Assembly (NCBI GenBank): GCA_030055595.1
Contig: JASFYH010000001.1
Location: forward strand, 62,001-126,000
Source of the DNA: Archaeoglobales archaeon
GTDB lineage: Archaea; Halobacteriota; Archaeoglobi; Archaeoglobales; Archaeoglobaceae
Direction of reading: 5' to 3'
Length of the DNA: 64,000 nt
Position numbers and translations under genes: made by a program. Position 1 is the stretch's first letter. Each line of letters begins with the position of its first letter. Shown here one piece after another: positions 1-9,813 of this stretch. The notes under the pieces were generated by a model. That model was given only the letters and a program-made list of their open reading frames with translations. It was not told the origin of the DNA and did not search any database.

Positions 1-297
1 TCCAGAGAATGCAAGCCCACCGAGAATGTTGAAGCCTTCGTAAAACATTGAACCGAACAGCGTTGTGGTTGCTAATGTTGCAATGAACAAAATAATATTA
101 GGAACATAATTCTGCTTCGATCTTCTGATCTCGAGCAAAAGTTCTCCATAGCTTTTTCGCAAAGAGACGTCGTATTCGCTGGAGAGTTGCATTAAAAAAG
201 CTTCGATCTCGGCACGACTTCTTTTGGGGATCACATAGTATCTGACTCCGTCCTTAAGCTTTTCGGAGGCGTAGACATAGAAGTAGTCTTCGATCAT
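1..297 (-). CDS. Site-2 protease family membrane metalloprotease, N-terminal part (truncated by window edge)
   Basis: The reverse strand reads from an ATG at 297 to the window edge: about 99 residues of a cytosolic N-terminal domain (MIEDYFYVYASEK...) followed by the first hydrophobic segment near residue 70, rich in alanine and threonine (FIATLATTTLFGSMFYEG). This layout matches archaeal M50 site-2 proteases, which cut substrates within the membrane. The HEXXH zinc motif would lie beyond the edge and is not seen, so the family call rests on the N-terminal pattern. The start overlaps the stop of the upstream phosphomevalonate dehydratase gene (ATGA), implying co-translation. Confidence 0.6.
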   Translation of the reverse strand, partial: MIEDYFYVYASEKLKDGVRYYVIPKRSRAEIEAFLMQLSSEYDVSLRKSYGELLLEIRRSKQNYVPNIILFIATLATTTLFGSMFYEGFNILGGLAFSG

Positions 298-680
298 TTT
301 ATCTCAACGTATCCTTCGTTTGCGTTCGCGATTACCCAATCACCAGTTTTTACTTTCAAAAAGAACTCCTCTTCTACTTTGTCAACGAGAGGAATGCCCG
401 CTATTACCGCTCCCACTGCGATTATAGCTTCAGTTTCCTTGTTGATTATTGCCAGCGGTGCCAAATTTCTTTTTTTCAGCCTTAAAAGTGTGTAGCTACC
501 AACTGTAGAGCCTTTGCCGAACGGAAAGACCAAAATCCTGTTAGCAACACATTCACCTTTTAGCTCTCCGACTGTAAATACTCCGTTATCGTTTATGTCG
601 CCAAGCAAGGAGACTGGTTTTGAAGAAACTAAAGCAGATCCTTCAGCGTATCCCGAGTTTATTACTCTGCATTTAAACAC
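294..680 (-). CDS. Phosphomevalonate dehydratase small subunit (DUF126, aconitase-X swivel domain)
   Basis: About 128 residues, the whole length of the DUF126 family. The conserved blocks are visible: ILVFPFGKGSTVGSY in the middle, PLAIINKETE, and IAVGAVIAGIPLVDK near the C-terminus. With a large aconitase-X subunit the family forms mevalonate 5-phosphate dehydratase, which makes trans-anhydromevalonate phosphate in the archaeal mevalonate pathway to isoprenoids. The large subunit gene is not in this window. I chose the GTG at 680 over the TTG at 686 because it gives the family N-terminus (MFKCRVI) and lies about 25 bases from an AATATAA box at about 698-706. It overlaps the downstream protease gene by four bases. 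Confidence 0.85.
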   Translation of the reverse strand: MFKCRVINSGYAEGSALVSSKPVSLLGDINDNGVFTVGELKGECVANRILVFPFGKGSTVGSYTLLRLKKRNLAPLAIINKETEAIIAVGAVIAGIPLVDKVEEEFFLKVKTGDWVIANANEGYVEIK

Positions 681-699
681 AAACAAAATAGTGCAAAGG

Positions 700-840
700 T
701 TATATTGCCTTTACTCTCTTCTTCTTAGCGGGTGGTCTTGGTTTCTTTAGGATCCTATTTCCGCAGATCGTGCACTGCACTCTCTTCTTATCAGGATCTA
801 TGTCTACTTCTGCACCGCAAATTGCGCAGATGTAGCTCAT
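700..840 (-). CDS. rpoP: DNA-directed RNA polymerase subunit P (Rpo12)
   Basis: A 46-residue protein found by reading the reverse strand from the ATG at 840. It has two zinc-binding pairs (CAICG at residues 5-9 and CTICG at 23-27) and a basic tail (KKPRPPAKKKRVKAI), the pattern of archaeal Rpo12/RPB12. It is a small zinc subunit of the RNA polymerase core that helps assemble the Rpo3/Rpo10/Rpo11/Rpo12 platform. Its start overlaps the stop of the eL43 gene by four bases (ATGA); this pairing with eL43 is common in archaea. Confidence 0.95.
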   Translation of the reverse strand: MSYICAICGAEVDIDPDKKRVQCTICGNRILKKPRPPAKKKRVKAI

Positions 841-1103
841 TGCTCCACCGCTTCAGTCTTCTCCTTTTCAAGGATCTTTGTTGCTGTTGTTGACGGCAAA
901 TAGCATCCGCCCGCAAACTTGTAGCCACAGCTCTTGCACTCCCAGATACCTGAGCCTATTCTCTTCACAGCCTTCTTACCGCATTTCTTGCAAACATACT
1001 TCTGCCTCTGGGGAATGTCGATTTCAAGCCATTTTCTGCGAACGCTTAAGCCAGCACTTGCCCTGAACTTCGCTGCGGACTTCACTTTCTTTGTCTTTGC
1101 CAT
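837..1103 (-). CDS. rpl37ae: 50S ribosomal protein eL43 (L37Ae)
   Basis: An 88-residue basic protein. Near the middle it has a C4 zinc ribbon (CKKCGKK, then CKSCGYKF) typical of L37Ae, a structural protein of the large ribosomal subunit. The reading frame is open farther upstream, but I chose the ATG at 1103 (MAKTKKVKSAAKFRA) because it gives the family N-terminus and lies about 25 bases from a TATTAAAT box near 1127-1134, suggesting a leaderless transcript. It leads a short operon with rpoP, coupled by ATGA, and probably with the isoprenoid gene beyond. Confidence 0.95.
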   Translation of the reverse strand: MAKTKKVKSAAKFRASAGLSVRRKWLEIDIPQRQKYVCKKCGKKAVKRIGSGIWECKSCGYKFAGGCYLPSTTATKILEKEKTEAVEQ

Positions 1104-1229
1104 ACGCAAAATGCTTTTTGAAAGACATTTAATACTTTCGATACCATTAAAGTTGAGTGCAAAAGGAATGAATAGGCATAAATAACAGTGCGGATATAAA
1201 TTTTTTAAGGATCTTGAACAATCCGCAGT

Positions 1230-2639
1230 ATGAAACAACGTCTAAATCACTTCAGTAAAAAAGAAAAAGTCCTTGGACAGTTTCTGACACCTTATCCAGT
1301 AGCTGAGTTTATGATAAAATTTTCTAAGTCATTTTTGGAGAAAAAAGAGACCGCCATCGACCCTTCGTGTGGAGATGGAGTCTTTCTTTTGGGCTTATTA
1401 GAAAATGGATTTAAGGAGCTATGGGGTGTCGATATTGATCCCAAGGTTCTAAATTTAATTCCTGAAAAGGTCAAAATGACTGCAAGGATGGAAACGATGG
1501 ATGCATTAATCAGACAAAGTCTATTTCAACCCGCTATTCCGGAAAACTATTTCGATCTTGCTGTAGGTAATCCTCCTTTTAGTGCAAAGTATGGCAGGGT
1601 CAAAGATAACAGACTTTTGTTTTATGAGCTTGGGAAAAACAAAAGTTCTCAGGCAATTGAGATCCTTTTCATTGAGAGGTTTATCCAACTTGTTAGAGAA
1701 GGAGGAATGGTTGCAATAATAGTTCCCGAGAGTATTCTCGCAAACAAGAACGAAGAGTATGTTAGGAAATTCATTTTGCGTTACAACCTTATAGCCATAG
1801 TTTCGCTACCACGCGGTATTTTTAGATCAACGCTCGGCACAACTTCGAAGACGTCGATTCTTTTTATCAAAAAAGAGCCCAATAGAGGGAAAGTTTTGAT
1901 ATTGGAATTAAAGGATCTCAAACAACTTGAAGAGCTCGCCAAAAATCCTGAAAAAGCCTATGAGTATGGCAAAATGGTAGAGCCGAATGTTGAAAATTTA
2001 TCTCCAAGCTTTTACAGAGAAGAACCTGAAATTAAGACGAATTTGCCAGTAAGAACTCTTGAGGAACTAATAGATAAGATCAGAACTGGTGGGACAGAAT
2101 ACGGAATGAAAAGAAAGTTTGTCGATAAAGGGCTTAGATTCATTTCCGCAAAGGTTGTAACCCAGTATGGACTGGATTTTAAGAGAGATGAAAGATTTAT
2201 AGAACCAGAAAGCGTTATGGATAAAAAATTTGCCCACGTCAAAGTAGGAGATCTACTTTTTGTCCGTGTAGGAGTTGGTTGTAGCGGTAGAACATGTGTT
2301 GTAGTCGACGAAAATGATCTGGGCGTTGCAGATGACTGGATCTACATCGTAAGACTGAAGGATAAAGAACTGATGCCATACTACTTGGCGATCTTCATGC
2401 AAAGCAAGTTTGGAAAAGAACAGATAGAAAGAATGAAAAGAGGTGTAGGCACCGTTACAATTCCTCAATCAGAGCTTAGAAAGCTTAAAGTCCCAATTCC
2501 AGCTCAGGATTTTCTGATTAAAGTAAGGAACAGATACATACAAATGGTTAAAAATCTAAGGGATAACAAAATCGATTTGGCGAAAAAAGAATTTGAAGAA
2601 CTTGTAAAAAGTGTTGACGAGTATATTTCGGCTAAGTAA
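1230..2639 (+). CDS. N6-adenine DNA methyltransferase with C-terminal target-recognition region
   Basis: 469 residues. The N-terminal half is an adenine-specific methyltransferase fold: SAM-binding motif I DPSCGDGVFLLG near residue 45 and catalytic motif IV NPPF near residue 115. After about residue 270 comes a region like a Type I HsdS or Type IIG specificity domain, with a second-half marker (TIPQSELRKLKVPIPAQ). A single polypeptide carrying both modules fits a self-contained modification enzyme. No helicase or PD-(D/E)XK nuclease motif is visible in the chain. A TTTTTTAA box near 1200-1207 and no Shine-Dalgarno suggest a leaderless ATG. The next gene converges and overlaps by 8 bases; it may be the partner nuclease. 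Confidence 0.85.
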   Translation: MKQRLNHFSKKEKVLGQFLTPYPVAEFMIKFSKSFLEKKETAIDPSCGDGVFLLGLLENGFKELWGVDIDPKVLNLIPEKVKMTARMETMDALIRQSLFQPAIPENYFDLAVGNPPFSAKYGRVKDNRLLFYELGKNKSSQAIEILFIERFIQLVREGGMVAIIVPESILANKNEEYVRKFILRYNLIAIVSLPRGIFRSTLGTTSKTSILFIKKEPNRGKVLILELKDLKQLEELAKNPEKAYEYGKMVEPNVENLSPSFYREEPEIKTNLPVRTLEELIDKIRTGGTEYGMKRKFVDKGLRFISAKVVTQYGLDFKRDERFIEPESVMDKKFAHVKVGDLLFVRVGVGCSGRTCVVVDENDLGVADDWIYIVRLKDKELMPYYLAIFMQSKFGKEQIERMKRGVGTVTIPQSELRKLKVPIPAQDFLIKVRNRYIQMVKNLRDNKIDLAKKEFEELVKSVDEYISAK

Positions 2640-3342
2640 CTTTTTTAAGCAACTCTTTGCAAATCCCGAGTTTATCTGAAATTATTCTCTTCAGATCTTG
2701 TCTATGTGTCTCGGAAGCTATTAAAAAAGCCTTTAGGAGAGCTAAAACATGTTCTTTTTTGGGTTCCCACTCCACGATCTCTTTTGTTTTGGCTATTCTG
2801 CCTAAAAGGGGTTCTTCAGCGTGAATACACTCGCTATCTACCGGTATGTAGATATATACCATTGCTTGATAGCCAACCGCTCGCTGTTTGTGCTTTAGTG
2901 CGATATCTATGAAGGTCTTATCTTCGAGTTCCACTCTTAGAATGGGAGTTTTTTCATATAAAATCTTAAAATCGCCCGGGAATAAGTCTGCTTTTACTCT
3001 TTCGATTCTGAATGAATCTTCAAAAGTTGGAATTTCAATCGTTTGCTCTAAAATTGTGCGGATTTCTTTTTCTGAAATCTTACCACTATCCAAAAAAGCT
3101 TTAAGAATATAGCCGAATTCCACAAGATTTTCTCCATCTAAATAAGATATTTGCCATTCTATATAATAATTTTGTTCAATTTTAGTCTGTTTAACTGCAA
3201 TTGGTGAGATCTCTTCTTTTTCTTCAGTTTTAATGACTCTTTTGACTCGGACTTTAGATGTAGGCAGAGTAATTGGAAGCTTACAGACAATAGAAGATCC
3301 TTTATTAAGACAATCACAGAACATTTTGCGATTGTTAACCAT
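2632..3342 (-). CDS. Unknown protein convergent with DNA methylase; possible restriction endonuclease
   Basis: 236 residues, with no domain I can name. It is soluble and charged, with no membrane segment. A central stretch with acidic residues in alternating hydrophobic strands (ILRVELEDKTFIDIALKHK) could be a nuclease-like beta core, but I cannot match a catalytic motif with certainty. The start at 3342 is supported by a TATATAAG-type box at about 3364-3375, about 26 bases upstream, so the transcript is probably leaderless. Tail-to-tail overlap with the methylase (2632-2639) is the main reason to suspect a restriction-modification pair. That function is inference from position only. Confidence 0.55.
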   Translation of the reverse strand: MVNNRKMFCDCLNKGSSIVCKLPITLPTSKVRVKRVIKTEEKEEISPIAVKQTKIEQNYYIEWQISYLDGENLVEFGYILKAFLDSGKISEKEIRTILEQTIEIPTFEDSFRIERVKADLFPGDFKILYEKTPILRVELEDKTFIDIALKHKQRAVGYQAMVYIYIPVDSECIHAEEPLLGRIAKTKEIVEWEPKKEHVLALLKAFLIASETHRQDLKRIISDKLGICKELLKKVT

Positions 3343-3461
3343 GAAATGATCAAACCTTAGTGGCTTATATATTTAGTCATTCAGAGCATTCAGCAAAAAT
3401 ACTAAGATCTTATCGCTATTGCTGAACAAAAACTTTTAAAAATCAAAGTTTTACAAAGAAC

Positions 3462-3725
3462 ATGGATCTGATTTGCAGGTTTGTTTTCAAAGACGGCAAG
3501 GAATTCGGGGAAAGCATTGATGTTTTTGACAACCATCTCATAGTAAAGGTTTACGACAAATTCATTGCGATCCCAATGAAGTGTGTGAACTTTGATGGAG
3601 AGAAGATCACAGTCACGGACTTCGATGAGCAAAAGGCTTTGGAGCTTGGCAATAAGTGGGTGGAGAAGTCGAAAGCGGTTAGCGAGGAGGAGCTCAAGAA
3701 TTTTGGTTTTGGAGATGGAGTTTAA
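3462..3725 (+). CDS. Small conserved archaeal protein, DUF5749-like beta-barrel
   Basis: 87 residues with alternating beta-strand-like segments (IVKVYDKFIAIPMKCVNFDGEKITV) and a short helical tail. It resembles the small DUF5749 beta-barrel proteins found beside pth2 in Archaeoglobus-type genomes; that family call is from memory of the gene neighbourhood and is moderate. A CTTTTAAAAA box near 3430-3439 lies about 26 bases before the ATG, suggesting a leaderless start. Its last 11 bases overlap the start of pth2, so the two are probably translated together. Confidence 0.65.
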   Translation: MDLICRFVFKDGKEFGESIDVFDNHLIVKVYDKFIAIPMKCVNFDGEKITVTDFDEQKALELGNKWVEKSKAVSEEELKNFGFGDGV

Positions 3726-4062
3726 GCAGGTTATAGTTGTTAGAGACGATCTGGAGCTTTCAAGAGGGAAGCTTGCGGTTCAAGTTGCTCATGCAAGTAT
3801 ATTGGGTTTTCTTAAAAGCGATAAGGAGAAACGAGAACGATGGCTTCGTGAGGGGCAAAAGAAAATTGTTTTGAGGGTTAAAAACCTCGAAGAGCTTTTT
3901 GCAGTCAGAGACAAAGCGGAGCGGGAGAGGATCCCGACCGCAATTGTTGAAGATGCGGGTCTGACCGAGATCCCACCAGGAACGATTACTGCGGTTGTTT
4001 TAGGTCCTGATGAGGAAAAGAAGATCGACAAGATCACTGGTAATTTGCCCTTGCTCCGTTAA
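3715..4062 (+). CDS. pth2: Peptidyl-tRNA hydrolase, archaeal/eukaryotic type (Pth2)
   Basis: 115 residues, the family's usual length. Family motifs are clear: QVIVVRDDLELSRGKLAVQ and AHAS at the N-terminus and the C-terminal block TEIPPGTITAVVLGP. Pth2 releases the peptide from peptidyl-tRNAs that drop off ribosomes, recycling tRNA. I chose the ATG at 3715 (MEFKQVIV) rather than the longer frame from 3592, since the extra N-terminal residues are a shadow of the upstream gene. The start lies within the upstream gene, with an 11-base overlap. The stop overlaps the stop of radB on the other strand by four bases. Confidence 0.95.
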   Translation: MEFKQVIVVRDDLELSRGKLAVQVAHASILGFLKSDKEKRERWLREGQKKIVLRVKNLEELFAVRDKAERERIPTAIVEDAGLTEIPPGTITAVVLGPDEEKKIDKITGNLPLLR

Positions 4063-4715
4063 GGCTCAACTCCCTTTTCTGTGAGCTGGAACTCACAGCT
4101 TCCCCCTTCTTTCTTGTATCTGTGCTTGACAAGCGTTGCCCTCCGCAAGTTCCCCATTCGCTCAAGCGAAATGATCGTCTTTGAAAGATGATCAATGCTT
4201 GTGCCTCCCAACGGTTTATCCAAGCCAGTTTTAACATCTGTGAACATCTGATTTGTTATCAGAACCGCAAGATCCAATTTTCTTGCCAGTCCGAGCAGAT
4301 AAGTTAGCTGTGCGGTAAGCTCTCTCTTTACCTTGATCTGCCTGCTTTCGTCTTCAAGCTCGCTTCTGTATAGAGAAGTGAAACAGTCAACGATTACCAG
4401 CTTTATTTTTTCAATCTTTGTAAGCTTTTCTACTTCTTTCAAAGCAGAAGCCTGCTGTCTGAATGTGAAAACTTCCTGAACAAAAACATTCGAGAAAAGG
4501 GACACGTCTTGAAATACCTGCTTCACCCTTTCGCCAGAAAGTCCTTCTGTGTCAATATAAGCTACCCTATAGTTCTTTGCACAGTTTTTCGCGAACATGA
4601 GGCAAAGAGTCGTCTTTCCTGTTCCGCTTGCTCCATAAAGCTGTGTGATCGTTCCAGTCTCTATTCCACCGCCGAGCAAATAATCGATACACTTACTCCC
4701 GCTTGGAATTAGCAT
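4059..4715 (-). CDS. radB: DNA repair and recombination protein RadB
   Basis: 218 residues, the RadB length, shorter than RadA because it lacks the N-terminal helix-hairpin-helix domain. Walker A is GASGTGKTT near residues 29-37, Walker B is KLVIVDCFTSLYR, and the late motif ITNQMFTDV is typical of the archaeal RecA/Rad51 paralogue. RadB is thought to assist or modulate RadA in homologous recombination. It lies downstream of larC on the same strand and overlaps it by 23 bases, so the two share a transcript. It converges with pth2 with a four-base overlap. Confidence 0.95.
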   Translation of the reverse strand: MLIPSGSKCIDYLLGGGIETGTITQLYGASGTGKTTLCLMFAKNCAKNYRVAYIDTEGLSGERVKQVFQDVSLFSNVFVQEVFTFRQQASALKEVEKLTKIEKIKLVIVDCFTSLYRSELEDESRQIKVKRELTAQLTYLLGLARKLDLAVLITNQMFTDVKTGLDKPLGGTSIDHLSKTIISLERMGNLRRATLVKHRYKKEGGSCEFQLTEKGVEP

Positions 4716-5856
4716 TGGATCCCTCCAGAAGCTTGTAAACTTTGTAAATCGGTAAGTTTAGCTCTTTAGCGATCTTTGCTACATCCTCAAATTCAGGTTT
4801 TGTGGTTCCCAATAATTTTGAAATCTTGAATCTAACTTTGAACTTCTTTCCGAAAATTTCAATTTCCCGCTCTTCCATCGCTCTTTCTGCGATCATTCTG
4901 TGGTATATAGGTATTATTCTAACGCCCAAGCTCCCAGTTTCTCTCATGAGCTGGACTGCTGTTTCCTCAGCATTTTCAAGTTTTGTCAAAACTTCGATCT
5001 TTATCGCGGGTCTTGACTTCTTTGCGATCACAGGAATTGCGATCGCATCGAGGTTCTCCGCTCTAAGCTTTTCTACCGCATAACCGATCTCTTCGCCACT
5101 CAGATCATCAACGAGGGTCTCTATAACTGCAATGCTATCGCTGATCTCTGAAAAACCGAGGATAAGCCTCAAAACATTTGGAACTTCGGTTTCGTAGCTT
5201 CCCGCACCATAAGAGACTTTTTCAACCTTCAGAGGATACTTAAATACCCCTTCGCAGTAGTGAGCAAGAATTGCACTTGCTGTAGGTGTCAAAAGTTCTT
5301 TTTCTCCGCCAAAAGTAACCTCAAGCTTTGAGCCCTTAAGTATTTCTAAAACCGCGGGAGCTGGAACAGGGTATTTGCCGTGGGAAGTTTCAACAAAACC
5401 GCTACCAAGCCTTATTGGACTCGCAAAGAGCCTGTAGCCCTCACTCATGAGCCTTCTTATACCTTTTGCTGAGCACACGACGTCGAAGATCGCATCATCA
5501 CTGCCAATTTCATGAAAAACCGCTTCTCTGTAATCTCTGCCGTGGACTTTCCCTTCTGCAATTGCAATTCTCTCAAAAATTCTCTTGGCGTCTTCTTTAA
5601 TCCCCTGATCGAGCTTTGAGCTCTCGATCAATTTCATAACTTCAGAAAAACTCCTTTCAGTTTTCAACTCCTGAACAACAACTCTCTTCGCAGAAATACC
5701 CCCCTTTTTAACTTCCTCAATCCTAAAATTTATGTTAAGATCTAAAAGATCCCGAACTTCCCTCAGATCTTCTTCAGTGAGCGTTAAATCCAACATTGCT
5801 GAAATTATCATGTCTCCGCTTGCTCCGTTAAATGCATCGAATATGCCCACTTTCAT
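4693..5856 (-). CDS. larC: Nickel pincer cofactor biosynthesis protein LarC
   Basis: About 387 residues beginning [16 protein letters not shown], the diagnostic LarC (DUF111) N-terminus. Further family markers are [17 protein letters not shown] near residue 120 and [12 protein letters not shown] near 190. LarC is the CTP-dependent nickel insertase that finishes the nickel-pincer nucleotide used by lactate racemase and LarA-like enzymes. I took the ATG at 5856 rather than an upstream in-frame ATG because it gives the family N-terminus. LarB lies about 24 kb away (30068); LarA and LarE are not in the window. Here larC is coupled with radB, an unrelated function. Confidence 0.92.
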   Translation of the reverse strand: MKVGIFDAFNGASGDMIISAMLDLTLTEEDLREVRDLLDLNINFRIEEVKKGGISAKRVVVQELKTERSFSEVMKLIESSKLDQGIKEDAKRIFERIAIAEGKVHGRDYREAVFHEIGSDDAIFDVVCSAKGIRRLMSEGYRLFASPIRLGSGFVETSHGKYPVPAPAVLEILKGSKLEVTFGGEKELLTPTASAILAHYCEGVFKYPLKVEKVSYGAGSYETEVPNVLRLILGFSEISDSIAVIETLVDDLSGEEIGYAVEKLRAENLDAIAIPVIAKKSRPAIKIEVLTKLENAEETAVQLMRETGSLGVRIIPIYHRMIAERAMEEREIEIFGKKFKVRFKISKLLGTTKPEFEDVAKIAKELNLPIYKVYKLLEGSNANSKRE

Positions 5857-5911
5857 CCAATCACCACAAGCCTTTTTTATCCTTAAAATAAAAATTCTTT
5901 TAGGTGAGAAT

Positions 5912-8329
5912 ATGGAGATCATGCTCAAGGTTAATCAAGCATACCCCAGTGACTCTGGAAGGGGTATTGCAAGATTGGATCCAGATGCAATGATGAAGCT
6001 CCAGATCTCCCCCGGAGACGTAATTGAGATCGAAGGTAAAAGAAAAACTGTTGCTAAGGTTTGGAGATCTCCAAAGAGAGACTGGGGCAAGAGTATAATT
6101 CGGATTGATCACTTCACAAGAGAAAATGCGGGTGTAGGAGTAGGAGATGTAGTCAAGATCAGAAGGGCGGATTACGAGTCTGCGAGAGTTGTGATTCTCG
6201 CCCCAGTGAAGAAAATTGAAATGAGAGTATATGGAATTGATCCGGGAGAATATTTAAAGCACCAGTTTCTTAAAAGACCAATTCTTGAAGGAGATTTCGT
6301 GCCTCTGGTTGGCTCTCCAGCGATCACAGGATTCGGAAAATATGGACAGCAGAATCAGGCGGTTGTTTTTGTTGCGGTAAAGACTGAGCCTAAAGGAGTA
6401 GTGATTATAGACGAGTCTACAAGAGTTGTTTTCAGAGAGAATCCCGCAAAAGGCTTTGAAAAGATTGGAAAAGCGGGCGTTACTTATGAAGACATTGGAG
6501 GGCTTAAAGACGAGCTTCAGAAGGTAAGAGAGATCATAGAGCTACCATTGAAATATCCAGAACTTTTCAAACGCCTTGGAATTGAACCACCGAAAGGTGT
6601 GCTTCTCCATGGACCTCCGGGCACCGGAAAAACGCTCATAGCAAAAGCGGTTGCAAACGAGATTGGGGCAAGCTTTTTCACGATCAATGGTCCAGAGATC
6701 ATGAGCAAGTTCTATGGCGAGAGCGAGCAAAGGCTCAGGGAGATCTTTGAAGAGGCGAAGCAGAATGCTCCGAGCATAATATTCATCGACGAGATTGACT
6801 CAATAGCACCGAAGAGAGAAGAAGTAACTGGAGAAGTTGAAAGAAGAGTCGTTGCTCAGCTTTTGACTTTAATGGATGGGCTGGAAGAAAGGGGACAGGT
6901 TATTGTAATTGGGGCGACGAACAGAATTGATGCGGTCGATCCAGCGTTACGGAGACCAGGTAGATTTGATCGAGAGATCGAAATTGGAGTTCCGGACAGA
7001 GAAGGAAGGTTTGAGATCCTCCAGATCCATACAAGAAACATGCCACTGGAGTCTAAATACTTCAGGGAATTCGTTCTTGAGGCATTAAGCAGAGTTAGAA
7101 GGAATACAGATGATCCTAAACTTCAGCAAGATCTTGAATTTGCAATTGAAGAGGTTAAAAAACTCGAAAATGAAGAAGACATAGAAAGGGCGGTAAAGTC
7201 GATCCTAAGTCCAGAGCTCTTAAATGAAGTTGATGCTGAAATAATACGTGAAATGTTGAAAAAACTTGCTGATCAGACTCATGGCTTCGTCGGAGCGGAC
7301 ATTGAAGCTTTTTGCAAAGAAGCTGCGATGAAAGCCCTGCGTAGATATTTGCCAAAGATCGATTTGGAGAGCGATGAAGTGCCAGTAGAGATCTTAGAAT
7401 CGATAAGAGTGAAGTGGGAAGATTTTGTTTCTGCTTTAAAAGAGATTGAGCCATCCGCGATGAGAGAGGTGCTTGTAGAAATACCCAAGCTCAGCTGGGA
7501 GGATGTTGGAGGACTTGAAGAGGTTAAGAGAGAGATCATTGAAGCGGTAGAATGGCCTTTGAAGTTTCCAGAGAAGTTCAAAAAATTTGGAATTAAGCCA
7601 CCTAAAGGGATCCTACTTTTCGGTCCTCCGGGCACTGGAAAGACGTTAATAGCAAAAGCGGTTGCAAACGAGAGTGAGGCAAATTTCATAAGCGTTAAGG
7701 GCGGAGAACTGCTGAGCAAGTGGCTTGGAGAAAGCGAGAAGGCTGTAAGAAAGATCTTTAGAAGGGCTCGTCAAGTAGCTCCTTGCATAATATTCTTTGA
7801 TGAGATCGACGCCATAGCCCAGATGCGTGGAATAGACGAGGGATCAAGAGCGGTTGAGAGGGTTCTTAATCAGATCCTTATTGAGATGGATGGACTCGAA
7901 GAATTGCATGGGGTTGTAGTGATAGGGGCAACAAACCGCCCGGATATACTTGATCCCGCTTTGTTACGCCCCGGAAGGTTCGACAGGCTTGTCTATGTAA
8001 AGCCACCCGATCGAAAGAGCAGATTGGCGATCTTTAAGATTCACACAAAGAGTATGCCTTTAGCGGAGGATGTGGATCTTGAGGAGCTTTCGGAGCTAAC
8101 CGAGGGTTATGTAGGTTCGGATATTGAAGCGATCTGCAGAGAAGCGGTTATGTTAGCCATAAGAGAGGATCCAAATGCAGAAAAAGTTGAAATGAGGCAT
8201 TTTCTTGAGGCTTTGAAGAAGATCAAGCCAAGTATAAACGAGACAATGATAAGCTTCTATGAGAGGTTTGAAGAGAGAATGAAGACGGAGAAGATAAAAG
8301 TTTCAGCTAAGCCACTTGGCTATGGATAA
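5912..8329 (+). CDS. CDC48/VCP-type AAA+ ATPase (VAT)
   Basis: 805 residues: a Cdc48 N-terminal double-psi barrel domain (about 1-185) and two AAA modules. D1 has Walker A GPPGTGKT near 234-241 and Walker B IIFIDEID near 289; D2 has Walker A near 571 and Walker B IIFFDEID near 626. The enzyme is a hexameric unfoldase that feeds proteins to the proteasome and remodels complexes. The ATG at 5912 is preceded by a GGTGA ribosome-binding site at 5903-5907; the open frame before it overlaps larC on the other strand and is not coding. It is divergent from larC, with a 55-base shared promoter region. Confidence 0.95.
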   Translation: MEIMLKVNQAYPSDSGRGIARLDPDAMMKLQISPGDVIEIEGKRKTVAKVWRSPKRDWGKSIIRIDHFTRENAGVGVGDVVKIRRADYESARVVILAPVKKIEMRVYGIDPGEYLKHQFLKRPILEGDFVPLVGSPAITGFGKYGQQNQAVVFVAVKTEPKGVVIIDESTRVVFRENPAKGFEKIGKAGVTYEDIGGLKDELQKVREIIELPLKYPELFKRLGIEPPKGVLLHGPPGTGKTLIAKAVANEIGASFFTINGPEIMSKFYGESEQRLREIFEEAKQNAPSIIFIDEIDSIAPKREEVTGEVERRVVAQLLTLMDGLEERGQVIVIGATNRIDAVDPALRRPGRFDREIEIGVPDREGRFEILQIHTRNMPLESKYFREFVLEALSRVRRNTDDPKLQQDLEFAIEEVKKLENEEDIERAVKSILSPELLNEVDAEIIREMLKKLADQTHGFVGADIEAFCKEAAMKALRRYLPKIDLESDEVPVEILESIRVKWEDFVSALKEIEPSAMREVLVEIPKLSWEDVGGLEEVKREIIEAVEWPLKFPEKFKKFGIKPPKGILLFGPPGTGKTLIAKAVANESEANFISVKGGELLSKWLGESEKAVRKIFRRARQVAPCIIFFDEIDAIAQMRGIDEGSRAVERVLNQILIEMDGLEELHGVVVIGATNRPDILDPALLRPGRFDRLVYVKPPDRKSRLAIFKIHTKSMPLAEDVDLEELSELTEGYVGSDIEAICREAVMLAIREDPNAEKVEMRHFLEALKKIKPSINETMISFYERFEERMKTEKIKVSAKPLGYG

Positions 8330-8400
8330 TTTAATAATCTTTTAATAAAAATTTTTAAAGAGCTCGGTGAATTTTTTAAACCACATGAACTCTTTAAGGC

Positions 8401-9813
8401 ATGGACGTTGTCATAGGACTCGAAGTTCATGCACAGTTGAACAAACTTAAGAGTAAACTTTTCTGCTCATGTGCTACAAGTTATCATAAGAGCCCACCAA
8501 ATGCTCATGTATGCCCAGTTTGCCTTGGAATGCCGGGTGCGATGCCTGTGATAAATAGAGAGGCAATAAAGTCAGCTATAAAAGTTGCTCTAGCTTTGAA
8601 TTCAGAGATCCAGCCAATGACAGTTTTCGATAGAAAGAACTACTTCTATCCTGATCTGCCCAAAAATTTCCAGATCAGCCAATACGACCGTCCATTAGCT
8701 CTTGGTGGTTATGTCTCAATTGAATCAGATGGGGGTGAAAAGAAGATCCTGCTTAGAAGGATCCACATCGAAGAAGATCCGGGAAAGCTCAGCTACAAGG
8801 GTTCAATAACGACCGCTACTTACTCGATGATCGACTACAATAGAAGCGGGATGCCTTTACTTGAGATCGTCACCGAACCAGTAATAAGCTCGCCCAAGGA
8901 GGCAAGAATCTTTCTAAACAAGCTCAGAATGATCCTCGAGTATCTTGATGTCTTTAACGGAGAGTTAGAGGGGGCTATGAGAGTTGATGCGAACATCTCA
9001 ATAGCGGGTGGGAGCAGGGTTGAGGTAAAGAATATATCATCATTCAAGGGTGTTGAGAAAGCTTTAAACTATGAGATTTTGAGGCAGAAGAATTTGCTCA
9101 AGCGAGGAAAGGCAGTTGTTAGAGAAACGAGGCATTTCGATGAAATACAAGAAATAACGGTCTCTTTACGCAGTAAAGAAGAGGAACAAGACTATAGATA
9201 CTTCCCAGAGCCCGATCTACCGGTTGTTTTTACCGCAGAAATCCTGAAGGATGTTGAGGGCACATTGCCAGAGATGCCCGAAGAGAAAAGAGAACGACTC
9301 AAAAAAGAATACGGGATCGGAGAGAATTACGCCAAGATTTTGATCCTCGATCTAAAAATGACTGATTACTTTGAAAAGCTTGCAAAGCTCATTGAACCCA
9401 AGGTTGCGGTGACGTGGGTCGTTGACGTCCTCAGGGGCGAGCTAAACTATAGGGATTGGAGTTTTTATGAGAGTTTCGAAAAATTTCCGCCAGAGGAGTT
9501 TGCTAAACTGCTTAAATTCTTTTTAGAAGAAAAAATAACTGAGAAGGGGGTCGTAGAGGTAATAAGAACTAAGCTCGATAAAGGGGGAGATGTTGAGAAG
9601 ATCATAGCAGAAAAAAAGCTGTTTGCAATTCCGAAGTCCGATATCGAGATTTTCTGCAAAGAAGCAATTCAGGAGAACCCGAAAGCTGTTCAGGATTACC
9701 TTAGTGGAAAGAAGCAAGCTCTGAACTTCCTTGTTGGGCAGGTTATGAAGAAGACCCGCGGAAGGGCGGATCCAGAGGAAACCGCAAAATTAATTGCCAA
9801 GATGCTCGAATGA
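8401..9813 (+). CDS. gatB: Aspartyl/glutamyl-tRNA(Asn/Gln) amidotransferase subunit B
   Basis: 470 residues starting [20 protein letters not shown], the GatB signature, with the zinc-type cysteines CSC and CPVCLG near residues 22-44 and the conserved block [15 protein letters not shown]-like (here [15 protein letters not shown]). The C-terminal part is the helical YqeY-like domain. GatB carries the kinase/transamidase active site that converts Glu-tRNA(Gln) or Asp-tRNA(Asn) to the amidated form; GatA and GatC are not in this window. A TTTTTTAAAC box near 8371-8380 places the start about 25 bases downstream, so leaderless. The glycosyltransferase that follows is ATGA-coupled. Confidence 0.95.
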   Translation: MDVVIGLEVHAQLNKLKSKLFCSCATSYHKSPPNAHVCPVCLGMPGAMPVINREAIKSAIKVALALNSEIQPMTVFDRKNYFYPDLPKNFQISQYDRPLALGGYVSIESDGGEKKILLRRIHIEEDPGKLSYKGSITTATYSMIDYNRSGMPLLEIVTEPVISSPKEARIFLNKLRMILEYLDVFNGELEGAMRVDANISIAGGSRVEVKNISSFKGVEKALNYEILRQKNLLKRGKAVVRETRHFDEIQEITVSLRSKEEEQDYRYFPEPDLPVVFTAEILKDVEGTLPEMPEEKRERLKKEYGIGENYAKILILDLKMTDYFEKLAKLIEPKVAVTWVVDVLRGELNYRDWSFYESFEKFPPEEFAKLLKFFLEEKITEKGVVEVIRTKLDKGGDVEKIIAEKKLFAIPKSDIEIFCKEAIQENPKAVQDYLSGKKQALNFLVGQVMKKTRGRADPEETAKLIAKMLE

